Shown here one piece after another: positions 1 through 7,124 of a stretch of 10,928 nt of DNA (position 1 is the stretch's first letter; each line of letters starts with the position of its first letter). The stretch comes from Zancudomyces culisetae (Eukaryota; Kickxellomycota; Harpellomycetes; Harpellales; Legeriomycetaceae). The stretch spans positions 1 through 10,928 of the forward strand of contig LSSK01000035.1 in the NCBI GenBank assembly GCA_001969505.1, given 5' to 3'. The translations under genes were made by a program, and so were the position numbers. A model generated the notes under the pieces. It was not told the origin of the DNA, ran no database searches, and saw only the letters and a list, made by a program, of their open reading frames with translations.

Positions 1-17
1 TAAATTTGAATTTATAA
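1..17 (+). promoter_or_regulatory. AAATTTGAAT promoter motif of the zinc-module gene
   Basis: The exact 10-mer AAATTTGAAT is at 2-11, followed by TTATA. It ends 96 bases before the ATG at 108. The same 10-mer recurs before six other genes in this window, always on the coding strand of the downstream gene, so I read it as the core promoter. The window begins here, so any element further upstream is not visible. Confidence 0.75.
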
Positions 18-74
18 TATTTAAATGTTAAGTAAAAAGACGATTATATATTAACGACAACAATTAATATAGTT

Positions 75-104
75 ATCAATTAGTTATCAATATAAATAAA
101 AACA
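75..104 (+). promoter_or_regulatory. Second upstream box shared with the next gene
   Basis: Bases 75-92 read ATCAATTAGTTATCAATA. Bases 1444-1461, before the next gene, are identical except for one position. Both are followed, closer to the start codon, by ATAAAAACA (96-104 here, 1493-1501 there). I do not see the pair before the other genes. It may be an expression-class element or the transcription start region; the function is inferred. Confidence 0.45.
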
Positions 105-107
105 ACA

Positions 108-1355
108 ATGGCTAGCAAGTTATCTGATACATATTGTTCTGAAGTGAAACAGATTGCTGATCTGGTATTTCAAACCGAATCTATTAACGAATTACTTCCT
201 AATTATCATACAGTAGTGAAAGATTTAGTAAAAGAACTACACGAAAGAATTACACGTATACTTAATCTCAACATCAACGAAAACAAAATAAAAATTAATT
301 TTGTTAGTAATGATAATAAGTGCAGAAGTATACTTAGTTCTCGAAAATATAAAGATGCTCCTGTCTATTGTAAAAACAGAGCTAGATATAAAACAATAGG
401 AAACAAGCCATGTTGTGGTATTCATAAACATGATGATGTTCATCAAACTGAATCTTCTTGTAAATTTACTATTAGATATGGTCCTCGTTCTGGTAAATCT
501 TGTAATAGAGATGGATTTAATAATATTAATAATATTTCTTATTGTAAACGTCATTATAATTTACTAAATCTAAATACTACCAACAATACTATTAACAACA
601 CTATTAACAATACTACTACTACAAATTTTGGTCTTTGTAGATCTGTTATTAAATATGGTTCTCGATATGGTCAAGATTGTAATAGAATTGGATTTAATAG
701 TATTAATAATATTTTTTATTGTAAACGTCATTACAATATAAATTTAAAATCTATCAACTCCACTTCTAATAATATCAATACATCTACTTCTAATAATATT
801 AACAAAGATATAAATATAATTGAAAATAATAATAATAACAAAAATCAAAAAATATATAAATGTAAAGCTAAACAATTATATTCTAGTAATGCACTATGTA
901 ATGTATCAACTAATGTTACAATAAAATCTATTCCTCTTTGTGCTCATCATATTGATATATTAAAAAAAGATGATTGTTATACTAATATTCATGAAAATGT
1001 TATTGTTCATTCTATTTATAATATTGAGCTTCTTTTAAGTACTACCAATAACAATAATTCTTCTGATGAAGATAACGGTTATATTAATAATAGTTCTGAT
1101 GAAGATAATAATGATATTAATAATAGTTCTGATGAAGATAATAATGATATTAATAATAGTTCTGATGAAGATAACGGTTATATTAATAATAGTTCTGATA
1201 AAAACAACGATGATATTAATACTTTTAGTTTCGATTCTCCATTTGTTAGTCCTTTTAGTAAAAAGGATGATCCTTCTGGAATGAAAGCACTTAGATTAAG
1301 ACGTGAAATAATAAATAAAGAAACTGAAAGAAGAAAAAGATTAGGTATTAACTAA
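108..1355 (+). CDS. Four-module Cys3His zinc protein with acidic repeat tail
   Basis: A 415-residue protein that I cannot match to a named family. Four cysteine/histidine modules follow one another. Modules 2 (C118, C132, C146, H149) and 3 (C177, C191, C205, H208) both have the exact pattern C-x13-C-x13-C-x2-H and share the ending YCKRHYN. Module 4 is C252, C264, C278, H281; module 1 is looser (C72, C88, C103, H106). Each can supply four zinc ligands. Residues 1-60 are less biased and probably helical. Asn/Thr-rich linkers separate the modules. Residues 318-372 are five 11-residue acidic Ser-Asp repeats fitting the casein kinase 2 consensus, and the C-terminus (391-412) is strongly basic. A nucleic-acid-binding or regulatory role is plausible but inferred. 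The ATG at 108 is the first after the promoter motif. The stop is TAA. Confidence 0.85.
   Translation: MASKLSDTYCSEVKQIADLVFQTESINELLPNYHTVVKDLVKELHERITRILNLNINENKIKINFVSNDNKCRSILSSRKYKDAPVYCKNRARYKTIGNKPCCGIHKHDDVHQTESSCKFTIRYGPRSGKSCNRDGFNNINNISYCKRHYNLLNLNTTNNTINNTINNTTTTNFGLCRSVIKYGSRYGQDCNRIGFNSINNIFYCKRHYNINLKSINSTSNNINTSTSNNINKDINIIENNNNNKNQKIYKCKAKQLYSSNALCNVSTNVTIKSIPLCAHHIDILKKDDCYTNIHENVIVHSIYNIELLLSTTNNNNSSDEDNGYINNSSDEDNNDINNSSDEDNNDINNSSDEDNGYINNSSDKNNDDINTFSFDSPFVSPFSKKDDPSGMKALRLRREIINKETERRKRLGIN
1059..1223 (+). repeat. Five 33-bp in-frame repeats coding SSDED-type units
   Basis: Five tandem 33-bp units encode 11-residue repeats beginning SSDED (residues 318-372 of the zinc-module protein). 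The order of unit types is A-B-B-A-C: units 1 and 4 have NGYINN after SSDED, units 2 and 3 have NNDINN, and unit 5 is diverged (SSDKNNDDINT). Units 1 and 4 share the relatively rare codons AAC GGT, so they are copies at the nucleotide level. The array keeps frame. Confidence 0.9.
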
Positions 1356-1381
1356 TTTATACATTATTAATATAAAATATA

Positions 1382-1395
1382 TTATAATATTATAA
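1382..1395 (+). terminator. Short palindrome after the zinc-module gene
   Basis: TTATAATATTATAA is a perfect 14-base palindrome, 27 bases after the TAA stop and just before the next promoter motif. Its position matches that of the longer inverted repeats after other genes. In sequence made almost only of A and T such palindromes arise easily, so a 3'-end role is weakly supported. Confidence 0.25.
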
Positions 1396-1404
1396 AATGA
1401 TATT

Positions 1405-1421
1405 ATAAATTTGAATTTATA
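1405..1421 (+). promoter_or_regulatory. AAATTTGAAT promoter motif of the nuclease-like gene
   Basis: ATAAATTTGAATTTATA contains the exact 10-mer at 1407-1416. It lies 102 bases before the ATG at 1519, on the coding strand, and 52 bases after the previous stop codon, so this gene appears to have its own promoter. Confidence 0.8.
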
Positions 1422-1443
1422 TATATATAATTTTATAATTGAA

Positions 1444-1501
1444 ATCAATTATTTATCAATAAGATTATATATAAAATAATATAATAATATAGATAAAAAC
1501 A
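1444..1501 (+). promoter_or_regulatory. Second upstream box, copy 2
   Basis: Bases 1444-1461 (ATCAATTATTTATCAATA) match 75-92 at 17 of 18 positions. ATAAAAACA follows at 1493-1501, 18 bases before the start codon. Spacing to the AAATTTGAAT motif differs between the copies (63 bases versus 27), so the box is not simply a fixed extension of that promoter. Confidence 0.45.
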
Positions 1502-1518
1502 TAATTAAAACATCTAAA

Positions 1519-2667
1519 ATGTCACGAAGAAACCGAAGAAACATTAAGAGAAATAATCTTCAGACCAGACTCACGACCACAGGGATGGAACGTAGTGGAG
1601 AATCCTCGGATCCGAATAACGAGCATGACTCCGGATTGTCATCACATGAAACTACTGGAAATATTATAACAACTACAACAATAACAACTATCACAACTAG
1701 ATCATCTAATAATGTATATTCTCCACACGAGTGGACTATGACTACATTACAAAATATGGGAATAAAAGTAGTAAATGTTGGTTTTACTAATATGTTTGAC
1801 ATGAATGATTTTAATTTCAATATAAATAATATTAAAAATTATAATAAAAATATTCGAGTTGTATCATTATTAAATAATGACATTATTAACAGATTTAATA
1901 ATGATATAAAACATATTATAAATGAAGTTAATAATGATACAAATAATTATACCGATAATGATGACATTATTGATAATGATAATAATATCATAAAATTAAA
2001 TTATAAAAAATTAAGCACTGATGCAAACAACAATATGACTTCAATAGTATATACTTCTTTAAACGATCTGATTAAAAATGATAATGCAAATGAAGATACC
2101 GTGCGAAAAGTAGCCGAAAATCTTTTATATATATATTATTTTAATCGTTTCTCTAATTTAAAAATATTATCAAAACCTAAAACATCTTTTTTTGTATCAC
2201 ATACTAGTGATTGTTATCCTGATTTAGTTATTATGGATACTAAAAATATAACTCGTATAATAGTGATAGAAGAAGATAAATTAGATGATTTTAAAGGCGA
2301 GCCTCAATTGATTGCTTATATGATTAATGCTATTATAATTAATCATAAAAATAAATCTTACAATCCTATTATAGGTATATTGTATAGAAGAACAAAACCA
2401 ACATTTTATAAAATAAATATCTCTCAAAAAGAATCATCTCTTTTTATAAACAAAATGATTTATAGAAGTGTTAATTATGAGAAAATAACAACTGATAATT
2501 CATATAACGTATTTAAATATGAAGTAGAAGGAAATATTCTTGATAAAAATACTTTTTTAAATATACTTAAATCATATGAAGCTTTAAGAAGATTTATAAT
2601 AAACAATCAACCTGTTTATAAACCATATGTTAATATAGTTAATCGAGATAAACATTTAAATAAATAA
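1519..2667 (+). CDS. PD-(D/E)XK nuclease-like protein
   Basis: A 382-residue protein. Residues 195-300 carry the order expected of a PD-(D/E)XK fold: a helix around 192-210, YPDLVI (P234, D235), a hydrophobic strand ending in EEDK (E252, K254), then EPQLIAYMINAI (E261, Q263), a helix typical of these nucleases. The spacing P-D, x16, E-x-K suits an intact active site. Similar arrangements are known in uncharacterised fungal and protist proteins and in nuclease domains linked to Crinkler-type effectors; that relation is inference from layout. The N-terminus (1-18) is rich in Arg/Lys and could be a nuclear localisation or nucleic-acid-binding tail; residues 20-65 are Ser/Thr-rich. Residues 100-160 are Asn/Asp-rich linker. 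The 5' end is far richer in G and C than the rest. The TAA stop lies 33 bases from the convergent neighbour. Confidence 0.75.
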   Translation: MSRRNRRNIKRNNLQTRLTTTGMERSGESSDPNNEHDSGLSSHETTGNIITTTTITTITTRSSNNVYSPHEWTMTTLQNMGIKVVNVGFTNMFDMNDFNFNINNIKNYNKNIRVVSLLNNDIINRFNNDIKHIINEVNNDTNNYTDNDDIIDNDNNIIKLNYKKLSTDANNNMTSIVYTSLNDLIKNDNANEDTVRKVAENLLYIYYFNRFSNLKILSKPKTSFFVSHTSDCYPDLVIMDTKNITRIIVIEEDKLDDFKGEPQLIAYMINAIIINHKNKSYNPIIGILYRRTKPTFYKINISQKESSLFINKMIYRSVNYEKITTDNSYNVFKYEVEGNILDKNTFLNILKSYEALRRFIINNQPVYKPYVNIVNRDKHLNK

Positions 2668-2699
2668 ATAGTTAATCTATATAAACATTTAAATAAATA
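2648..2699. repeat. Direct repeat at the convergent gene junction
   Basis: ATAAACATTTAAATAAATA occurs at 2648-2666 and again at 2681-2699, offset by 33 bases. The first copy ends the nuclease-like gene just inside its TAA codon, and the second fills the gap before the stop codon of the opposite-strand gene at 2701. It looks like a short tandem duplication. No convincing hairpin terminator is visible in this gap. Confidence 0.6.
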
Positions 2700-2700
2700 G

Positions 2701-4377
2701 TTATTCAAACAAACATCCTTTACACTCTTTATTATAGCAAAATAAATGTATATATATAAGTTCATTAAATTTAAGCATTTCTTCTTCGACATTTTCTTCA
2801 TCATTCCCTTTATGCTTAGAAATATATAATGTTTTATCTTTTATATTATAATATTTGATATATTCATCTATTGTTTTATATTCTTTCATTATTATTTTTT
2901 TATTATATTTAGTTTTATTATTATTAATATAAACTACAGAAATATCTTTTGGTTTTGTTATTAATAAATCATGTATAAAATATTTATATATATCTATATC
3001 GTTACTTATAACATCTTTATATTTATATTCCCACGGAACTGTTTCATTTAATTTAGTGTTGCTTAAATTGGATGTGCTTGTATACATATAATATAGATTA
3101 TTAAAATATAAAAAATATTGTTTTGTTTTATAATCTGATCCAGGATATATTATGCTCATATCATAATCAAATATATTTATACCAACACTATTTATATGTT
3201 CATAAACATCTTTAAATTTTATTAAATTATAATTTATATCAGTCAAAGTATATTTAATACTATTTATTATTTTTACATTTTTTTGTTCTCTTTTATATTT
3301 AATTTTATTTGTGTTTAAATCGTCAACATTATTAATATAATTATACAATGTTGAGTTTTTAACTTTTGAATAATCGTTATCATATAATACAACTAGATAT
3401 TTATAAATATCCTTGTTTGATAATATATTTGTTTTTAAACCAATATATTTATTTTCATAAAATGAAACATATTTTTTATTATATATGTTAATACCAATAA
3501 TATCTTTTTCTTTTTTTAATCCATCTAATTTATTTACTTTAAATATAAATTGTTTATCGTTAATATTTTCAAAATAACTAGAAGCATAATTAGTTACATC
3601 TGTTGGTTTAAATTTTATTCCCACATATTTGGAATAATTATCAACAAACATATCATCTACTATTATTATTTTATCTGATATATAATTTTTTATTTCATTA
3701 ACTATTTCGATACTTATATTTTTATTGTTGTCTGTAGTATTGTCTGTAGTGTTTTTATTATTGTTTTTATTATTGTTTTTATTGTTGTTTGTATTGTTGT
3801 TTGTATTGTTGTTTTTATTATTGTTTTTATTATTGTTTGTATTATTGTTTGTATTCATAATATTAACTGTGAGTTTATTTTTACCTTTTTTTATATACGT
3901 ATATATATTTTCATATGATTTATTTAAATTTTTACTTAAACGATTAATATAATCATAAGTGTTATATTTTGAATTTATAAATTTATAATTATTTGAATAA
4001 AAATTATATACTATAACATATTCATTATAATCCAAAGATAAATTTAGATTTATTTTTAAATTATTATTTATTAAATGATATGAGTAGCATTTAAAGTTAT
4101 TTATATAATACATAGTATTTTTTAAGACTAACACTAATGTGTTATATAAAATATCATTATTATATGGTATATACGGATGTATATTATTCCAATCATCATT
4201 TGTTAATATATTAAAATATTTGTATTCGTTATGTTTATCTTTTAATATCATGTAATATGATATATTTTTATAGTATTTTTTTATATTATCAAATAATATA
4301 TATATATTTGTATAATTATATTTATATATATGTTTAATATATATAAATATTTTGTTTTTATAATGATCCGATAACAT
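2701..4377 (-). CDS. Unrecognised 558-residue Asn/Lys/Tyr-rich protein
   Basis: I do not recognise this protein. It is rich in Asn, Lys, Ile and Tyr throughout. A low-complexity TNNNKNNN tract (about residues 175-220) divides it into an N-terminal part of about 170 residues and a C-terminal part of about 340. No signal peptide or clear membrane segment is seen. Residues 237-330 look more ordered (KIIIVDDMFVDNY, then strand-like segments), and so do 400-470. Near the end, C547, C552 and C555, with H544 close by, could bind a metal. The ATG at 4377 follows a correctly oriented AAATTTGAAT motif by 112 bases. The gene lies downstream of the RPB1 gene on the same strand, with 165 bases between them and its own promoter. 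It is convergent with the nuclease-like gene. Its length without stops, the promoter and the TAA stop support it as real. Confidence 0.75.
   Translation of the reverse strand: MLSDHYKNKIFIYIKHIYKYNYTNIYILFDNIKKYYKNISYYMILKDKHNEYKYFNILTNDDWNNIHPYIPYNNDILYNTLVLVLKNTMYYINNFKCYSYHLINNNLKINLNLSLDYNEYVIVYNFYSNNYKFINSKYNTYDYINRLSKNLNKSYENIYTYIKKGKNKLTVNIMNTNNNTNNNKNNNKNNNTNNNTNNNKNNNKNNNKNTTDNTTDNNKNISIEIVNEIKNYISDKIIIVDDMFVDNYSKYVGIKFKPTDVTNYASSYFENINDKQFIFKVNKLDGLKKEKDIIGINIYNKKYVSFYENKYIGLKTNILSNKDIYKYLVVLYDNDYSKVKNSTLYNYINNVDDLNTNKIKYKREQKNVKIINSIKYTLTDINYNLIKFKDVYEHINSVGINIFDYDMSIIYPGSDYKTKQYFLYFNNLYYMYTSTSNLSNTKLNETVPWEYKYKDVISNDIDIYKYFIHDLLITKPKDISVVYINNNKTKYNKKIIMKEYKTIDEYIKYYNIKDKTLYISKHKGNDEENVEEEMLKFNELIYIHLFCYNKECKGCLFE
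3748..3855 (-). repeat. 12-bp coding repeat, NNNK/NNNT
   Basis: On the top strand this is a run of 12-bp units such as TTGTTTTTATTA, which on the coding strand give Asn-Asn-Asn-Lys or Asn-Asn-Asn-Thr. It corresponds to about residues 175-210 of the 558-residue protein. All unit lengths keep frame. It is probably a disordered linker and a site prone to length change by slippage. Confidence 0.85.
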
Positions 4378-4485
4378 AATTACTATATATATAAATTATA
4401 TAAATATATATATATTATTTGATAATTGTTTATGATATTTTTATTTTATAATTACTGATATATTTTATTATATAATTATAATTAT

Positions 4486-4503
4486 ATAAATTCAAATTTA
4501 AAT
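4486..4503 (-). promoter_or_regulatory. AAATTTGAAT promoter motif of the 558-residue gene
   Basis: On the minus strand the sequence reads ATTTAAATTTGAATTTAT, with the exact 10-mer at 4499-4490. It precedes the ATG at 4377 by 112 bases and lies 43 bases beyond the RPB1 stop codon. Confidence 0.75.
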
Positions 4504-4518
4504 ATTTTATTATACAAA

Positions 4519-4536
4519 TTATAATAGTAATTATAA
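4519..4536 (-). terminator. Weak hairpin after the RPB1 gene
   Basis: TTATAAT (4519-4525) and ATTATAA (4530-4536) form a 7-bp stem with a 4-base loop. It starts 6 bases past the RPB1 stop codon and sits before the next gene's promoter. The position fits the pattern seen after other genes, but a 7-bp A/T stem is expected often by chance here. Confidence 0.25.
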
Positions 4537-4542
4537 GTGTTA

Positions 4543-6423
4543 TTATTGATATAATAAATTATTATTAAGAAATAGCTTTTCAGTTATAGACATTTTATCA
4601 AATATCCATTTACCATCGGATTTTATATTATCACCTCTTTCATATATTGAACAAACAAGCGGTCTTAATATTTTCTTAAATCCAGACAATGTAAATGGCA
4701 CTAAATCAGTATCTAAAAGATCATTAATATTCTCAGAATCATAATTATAATTATTTTCAGAATTATCATCAAAAGTATTATTATAATTAGTAATATTAGA
4801 ATTGGATTTACAAAACATTATAGATAGTATATTATCAATATGTTTTGATGATATATATAAATTATTAGAATTTATAATATTTTGCATATTATTTTTAGCT
4901 ACATCCATAGCAGCATTTCTACCATATTCTTTGTATGTTTCTTTTATACTAGAAGATGTAGCATTGGTATATATATGATTTATTTTAGATAAAATAAATT
5001 TATTTGTGATAAGCTTATAGTTATTGTTATGATCCAATATAACATTTAAACAACCATTTATACCTTTTACTATTTTATTAGAACCAAACATTGATCTATT
5101 AAAATATAAATAAGATTCGTATTCATTAAAATAAAAATTATCTTGAAATACAACAATATCCATATGAGCTATATATATATCTAACAAAGATATATGTCTT
5201 TTATATAATTCATGTTTATAAAAATATACTTTGTATAAAGAATCTTGTTTAATTTCATAATAAATAATATCATTAAACGTAGTGAATATTAAATCATAAG
5301 GATCAAAAAGAGATTTATCAAAATCATTTAAATATATAGTAGTTAACGAGTTATGTAGTTTTATAAGTGATTTTATTAAAGGTATGCTAGTACTAACAAT
5401 AGAATTAGTTTCACCGATAGTATGAAAAGAAGATAAAGCATTTTGTATAAGAGGTTGACATATATAATGAGAGCTATTTATTTTATTTGACAATTCAGGT
5501 AATTGATAAACGTATCCTTCTATTCCTCTAGACAAAGATCTTTGAATATAACCAACCTCAGGAGTGACTATACTTATATTTATTATATTTTGTCTTGCAG
5601 ACTTTAGATGTATAAAAAATTCATAAGGATTTAATCCTGATAAATATGAGTTATTACATACACCTAATATCTTATCATCCAACATTTGTATACCAACACT
5701 GTGTATCATCTGGTTTATATTATGAATAGAACCTTTAGTTTTGCTTTTTACCAATAAATCGCATATATCTTTAAAGTTATTTAACGTCATATCAAATTCA
5801 CCTAAAGCAATATTTCTATTTAAATAATTTTCTAATATATAATCTTGAATATTGTTTATAAGATCATAACCAAAATCAGATAAATATGATTTATTATAAG
5901 GAGACATTAAAGTTTTCATTTCATTTATAGAATCAAGAGATTTCAATACAAATATGTTCATTTCATCACCATCAAAATCGGCATTAAATGTTTTACACAA
6001 TTTTGGATTTATTTTTATTGTTTTATCATTATGAAATTTAACTTTTAAAGACAATATAGATCCTCTTGTTAACGTTGGTTGTCTGTTTATTATAACATAA
6101 TCGTTTTCAGATAATTTTAATTCATCTTTAAATGGTATAGGTAATCCAACACAATCTACATCATATTCAGGACCAGGAGATATAACAGATCTAGCACAAT
6201 TGTTAACACGTTTAGCTGTACAATATTCTCTAAATATTCCTTCTTTTCCTTTTATAGAAGTAAATGATAAATCAACTTCAGGAGATATTTTATAAATATT
6301 TTTGTAATTATGACAAGATTTAATATTTGACAATTTTTTTGTGTCAATTATATTTTCAATAAAAACATTATTTATATTAATATCTTTAATATTAGTTATT
6401 TTATACACGTTTTTATAAGACAT
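4543..6423 (-). CDS. RPB1: RNA polymerase largest subunit, catalytic core without N-terminal clamp
   Basis: This 626-residue protein is the central and C-terminal part of RPB1, which holds the catalytic magnesium during RNA synthesis. Landmarks in order: AKRVNNCARSVISPGPE (70-86), INRQPTL (112-118), and NADFDGDEMN (147-156) with the three metal-binding Asp at 149, 151 and 153. Next are the bridge helix (about 263-297, GLNPYEFF to GYIQRSL) and a trigger-loop region (327-350) with Q327, L330, F333 and H334. The segment 498-540 resembles the late conserved part of RPB1. Cellular RPB1 has roughly 300 residues or more before the first of these landmarks; here there are about 60, so the clamp core and its zinc site are absent. 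The bridge helix is followed by the trigger loop after only about 30 residues, where cellular enzymes have about 220. The start is chosen because the ATG at 6423 follows the promoter motif by 88 bases and the frame closes with TGA at the motif. Confidence 0.93.
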   Translation of the reverse strand: MSYKNVYKITNIKDININNVFIENIIDTKKLSNIKSCHNYKNIYKISPEVDLSFTSIKGKEGIFREYCTAKRVNNCARSVISPGPEYDVDCVGLPIPFKDELKLSENDYVIINRQPTLTRGSILSLKVKFHNDKTIKINPKLCKTFNADFDGDEMNIFVLKSLDSINEMKTLMSPYNKSYLSDFGYDLINNIQDYILENYLNRNIALGEFDMTLNNFKDICDLLVKSKTKGSIHNINQMIHSVGIQMLDDKILGVCNNSYLSGLNPYEFFIHLKSARQNIINISIVTPEVGYIQRSLSRGIEGYVYQLPELSNKINSSHYICQPLIQNALSSFHTIGETNSIVSTSIPLIKSLIKLHNSLTTIYLNDFDKSLFDPYDLIFTTFNDIIYYEIKQDSLYKVYFYKHELYKRHISLLDIYIAHMDIVVFQDNFYFNEYESYLYFNRSMFGSNKIVKGINGCLNVILDHNNNYKLITNKFILSKINHIYTNATSSSIKETYKEYGRNAAMDVAKNNMQNIINSNNLYISSKHIDNILSIMFCKSNSNITNYNNTFDDNSENNYNYDSENINDLLDTDLVPFTLSGFKKILRPLVCSIYERGDNIKSDGKWIFDKMSITEKLFLNNNLLYQ

Positions 6424-6508
6424 TTTTAATGTTATATTTATAATATAATATAGTATGTTTATAATAATATTTATATTAATTATAAATTTAAATATATGAT
6501 AAATATTA

Positions 6509-6524
6509 TGTATTCAAATTTATA
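6509..6524 (-). promoter_or_regulatory. AAATTTGAAT promoter motif of the RPB1-core gene
   Basis: The minus strand carries ATAAATTTGAATACAT, with the exact 10-mer at 6521-6512. It lies 88 bases before the ATG. Its presence here argues that transcription starts just upstream of this shortened RPB1 rather than further back, so the N-terminal part is not encoded directly upstream. Confidence 0.78.
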
Positions 6525-6547
6525 ATTAATATATAATATAATATAAG

Positions 6548-6607
6548 ATAATAATTATATTTTCAATAAAAATATTATTTATATTAACTAAAAAATATAA
6601 TTATTAT
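6548..6607 (-). terminator. 16-bp inverted repeat after the small CxxC gene
   Basis: The arms 6548-6563 (ATAATAATTATATTTT) and 6592-6607 are perfect reverse complements, separated by a 28-base loop. The repeat begins 22 bases past the stop codon at 6630 and lies just upstream of the RPB1 promoter. I read it as a likely transcript 3'-end signal, by analogy with the hairpin-associated polyadenylation known in mimivirus. Confidence 0.5.
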
Positions 6608-6629
6608 TTTATATTATATTATATATTAA

Positions 6630-7124
6630 TTAATTTACGAAATACGATAGTTTACAATTTTTACAAGAGTATATGTTTATATTTATTTTTTTATCATTTA
6701 TTAAATCACTTAATAATATTTTAGAATTATAAAATATTATTTTATTACTAACTAATTTGTTTTTACATAAAGAACATAATATATTTTTATTAAATTCTTT
6801 ATTATTAAATTCTTTATTATTAATACCTTTATTATTAAATTCTTCATCAGATGAATCTAAATCATTGTTATCATCAAAAATATCTATATTAGGATTTATT
6901 AAATTTAATTTATTAAAATACTGATTCTGATTAATATAAAAATTTTTATTATAACCATATGTATCATTTTCAATAATATCATATTCAGAAAATATATTTT
7001 TCATATACTCTTTATTATTAATAATATTTGTTATATGAATGTTTTTTGTATTATTTATTTTATTTTGTAATATATTTTTTTTATTATCATTTATTTTATT
7101 TTTATTATTATCGTTATTATCCAT
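6630..7124 (-). CDS. Small CxxC/CxxC putative zinc protein, 164 residues
   Basis: I do not recognise the family. The C-terminal 50 residues hold two Cys pairs, C117-x2-C120 and C154-x2-C157, 33 residues apart, which could form one zinc ribbon or treble-clef site. Between them the residues alternate as in beta strands (KIIFYNSKILL). The N-terminal 40 residues are Asn/Lys/Ile low complexity. An acidic patch DSSDEE lies at 90-95, followed by a short FNNKE-type repeat (96-113). The ATG at 7124 is preceded by sequence that still reads as similar Asn/Lys/Ile coding sequence in frame, up to a TAG at 7187-7185, so the start may have moved inward. No exact AAATTTGAAT motif lies within 150 bases upstream; a variant is about 600 bases upstream. 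It is followed by the 16-bp inverted repeat and the RPB1 gene on the same strand. A small transcription factor or polymerase subunit is possible but unproven. Confidence 0.65.
   Translation of the reverse strand: MDNNDNNKNKINDNKKNILQNKINNTKNIHITNIINNKEYMKNIFSEYDIIENDTYGYNKNFYINQNQYFNKLNLINPNIDIFDDNNDLDSSDEEFNNKGINNKEFNNKEFNKNILCSLCKNKLVSNKIIFYNSKILLSDLINDKKININIYSCKNCKLSYFVN

Noticed and set aside
1066-1284. Ile/Leu/Met-rich open frame within the acidic repeat
   Set aside because: It is a shifted frame of the SSDED repeats and shares their 33-bp period.
3725-3952. Top-strand Leu/Phe/Val open frame
   Set aside because: It is the complement of the NNNK repeat inside the 558-residue gene.
4543-6423. 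RPB1 fragment as a pseudogene
   Set aside because: The metal-binding aspartates, bridge helix and trigger-loop histidine are intact, there is no internal stop, and it has its own promoter motif at the usual distance.
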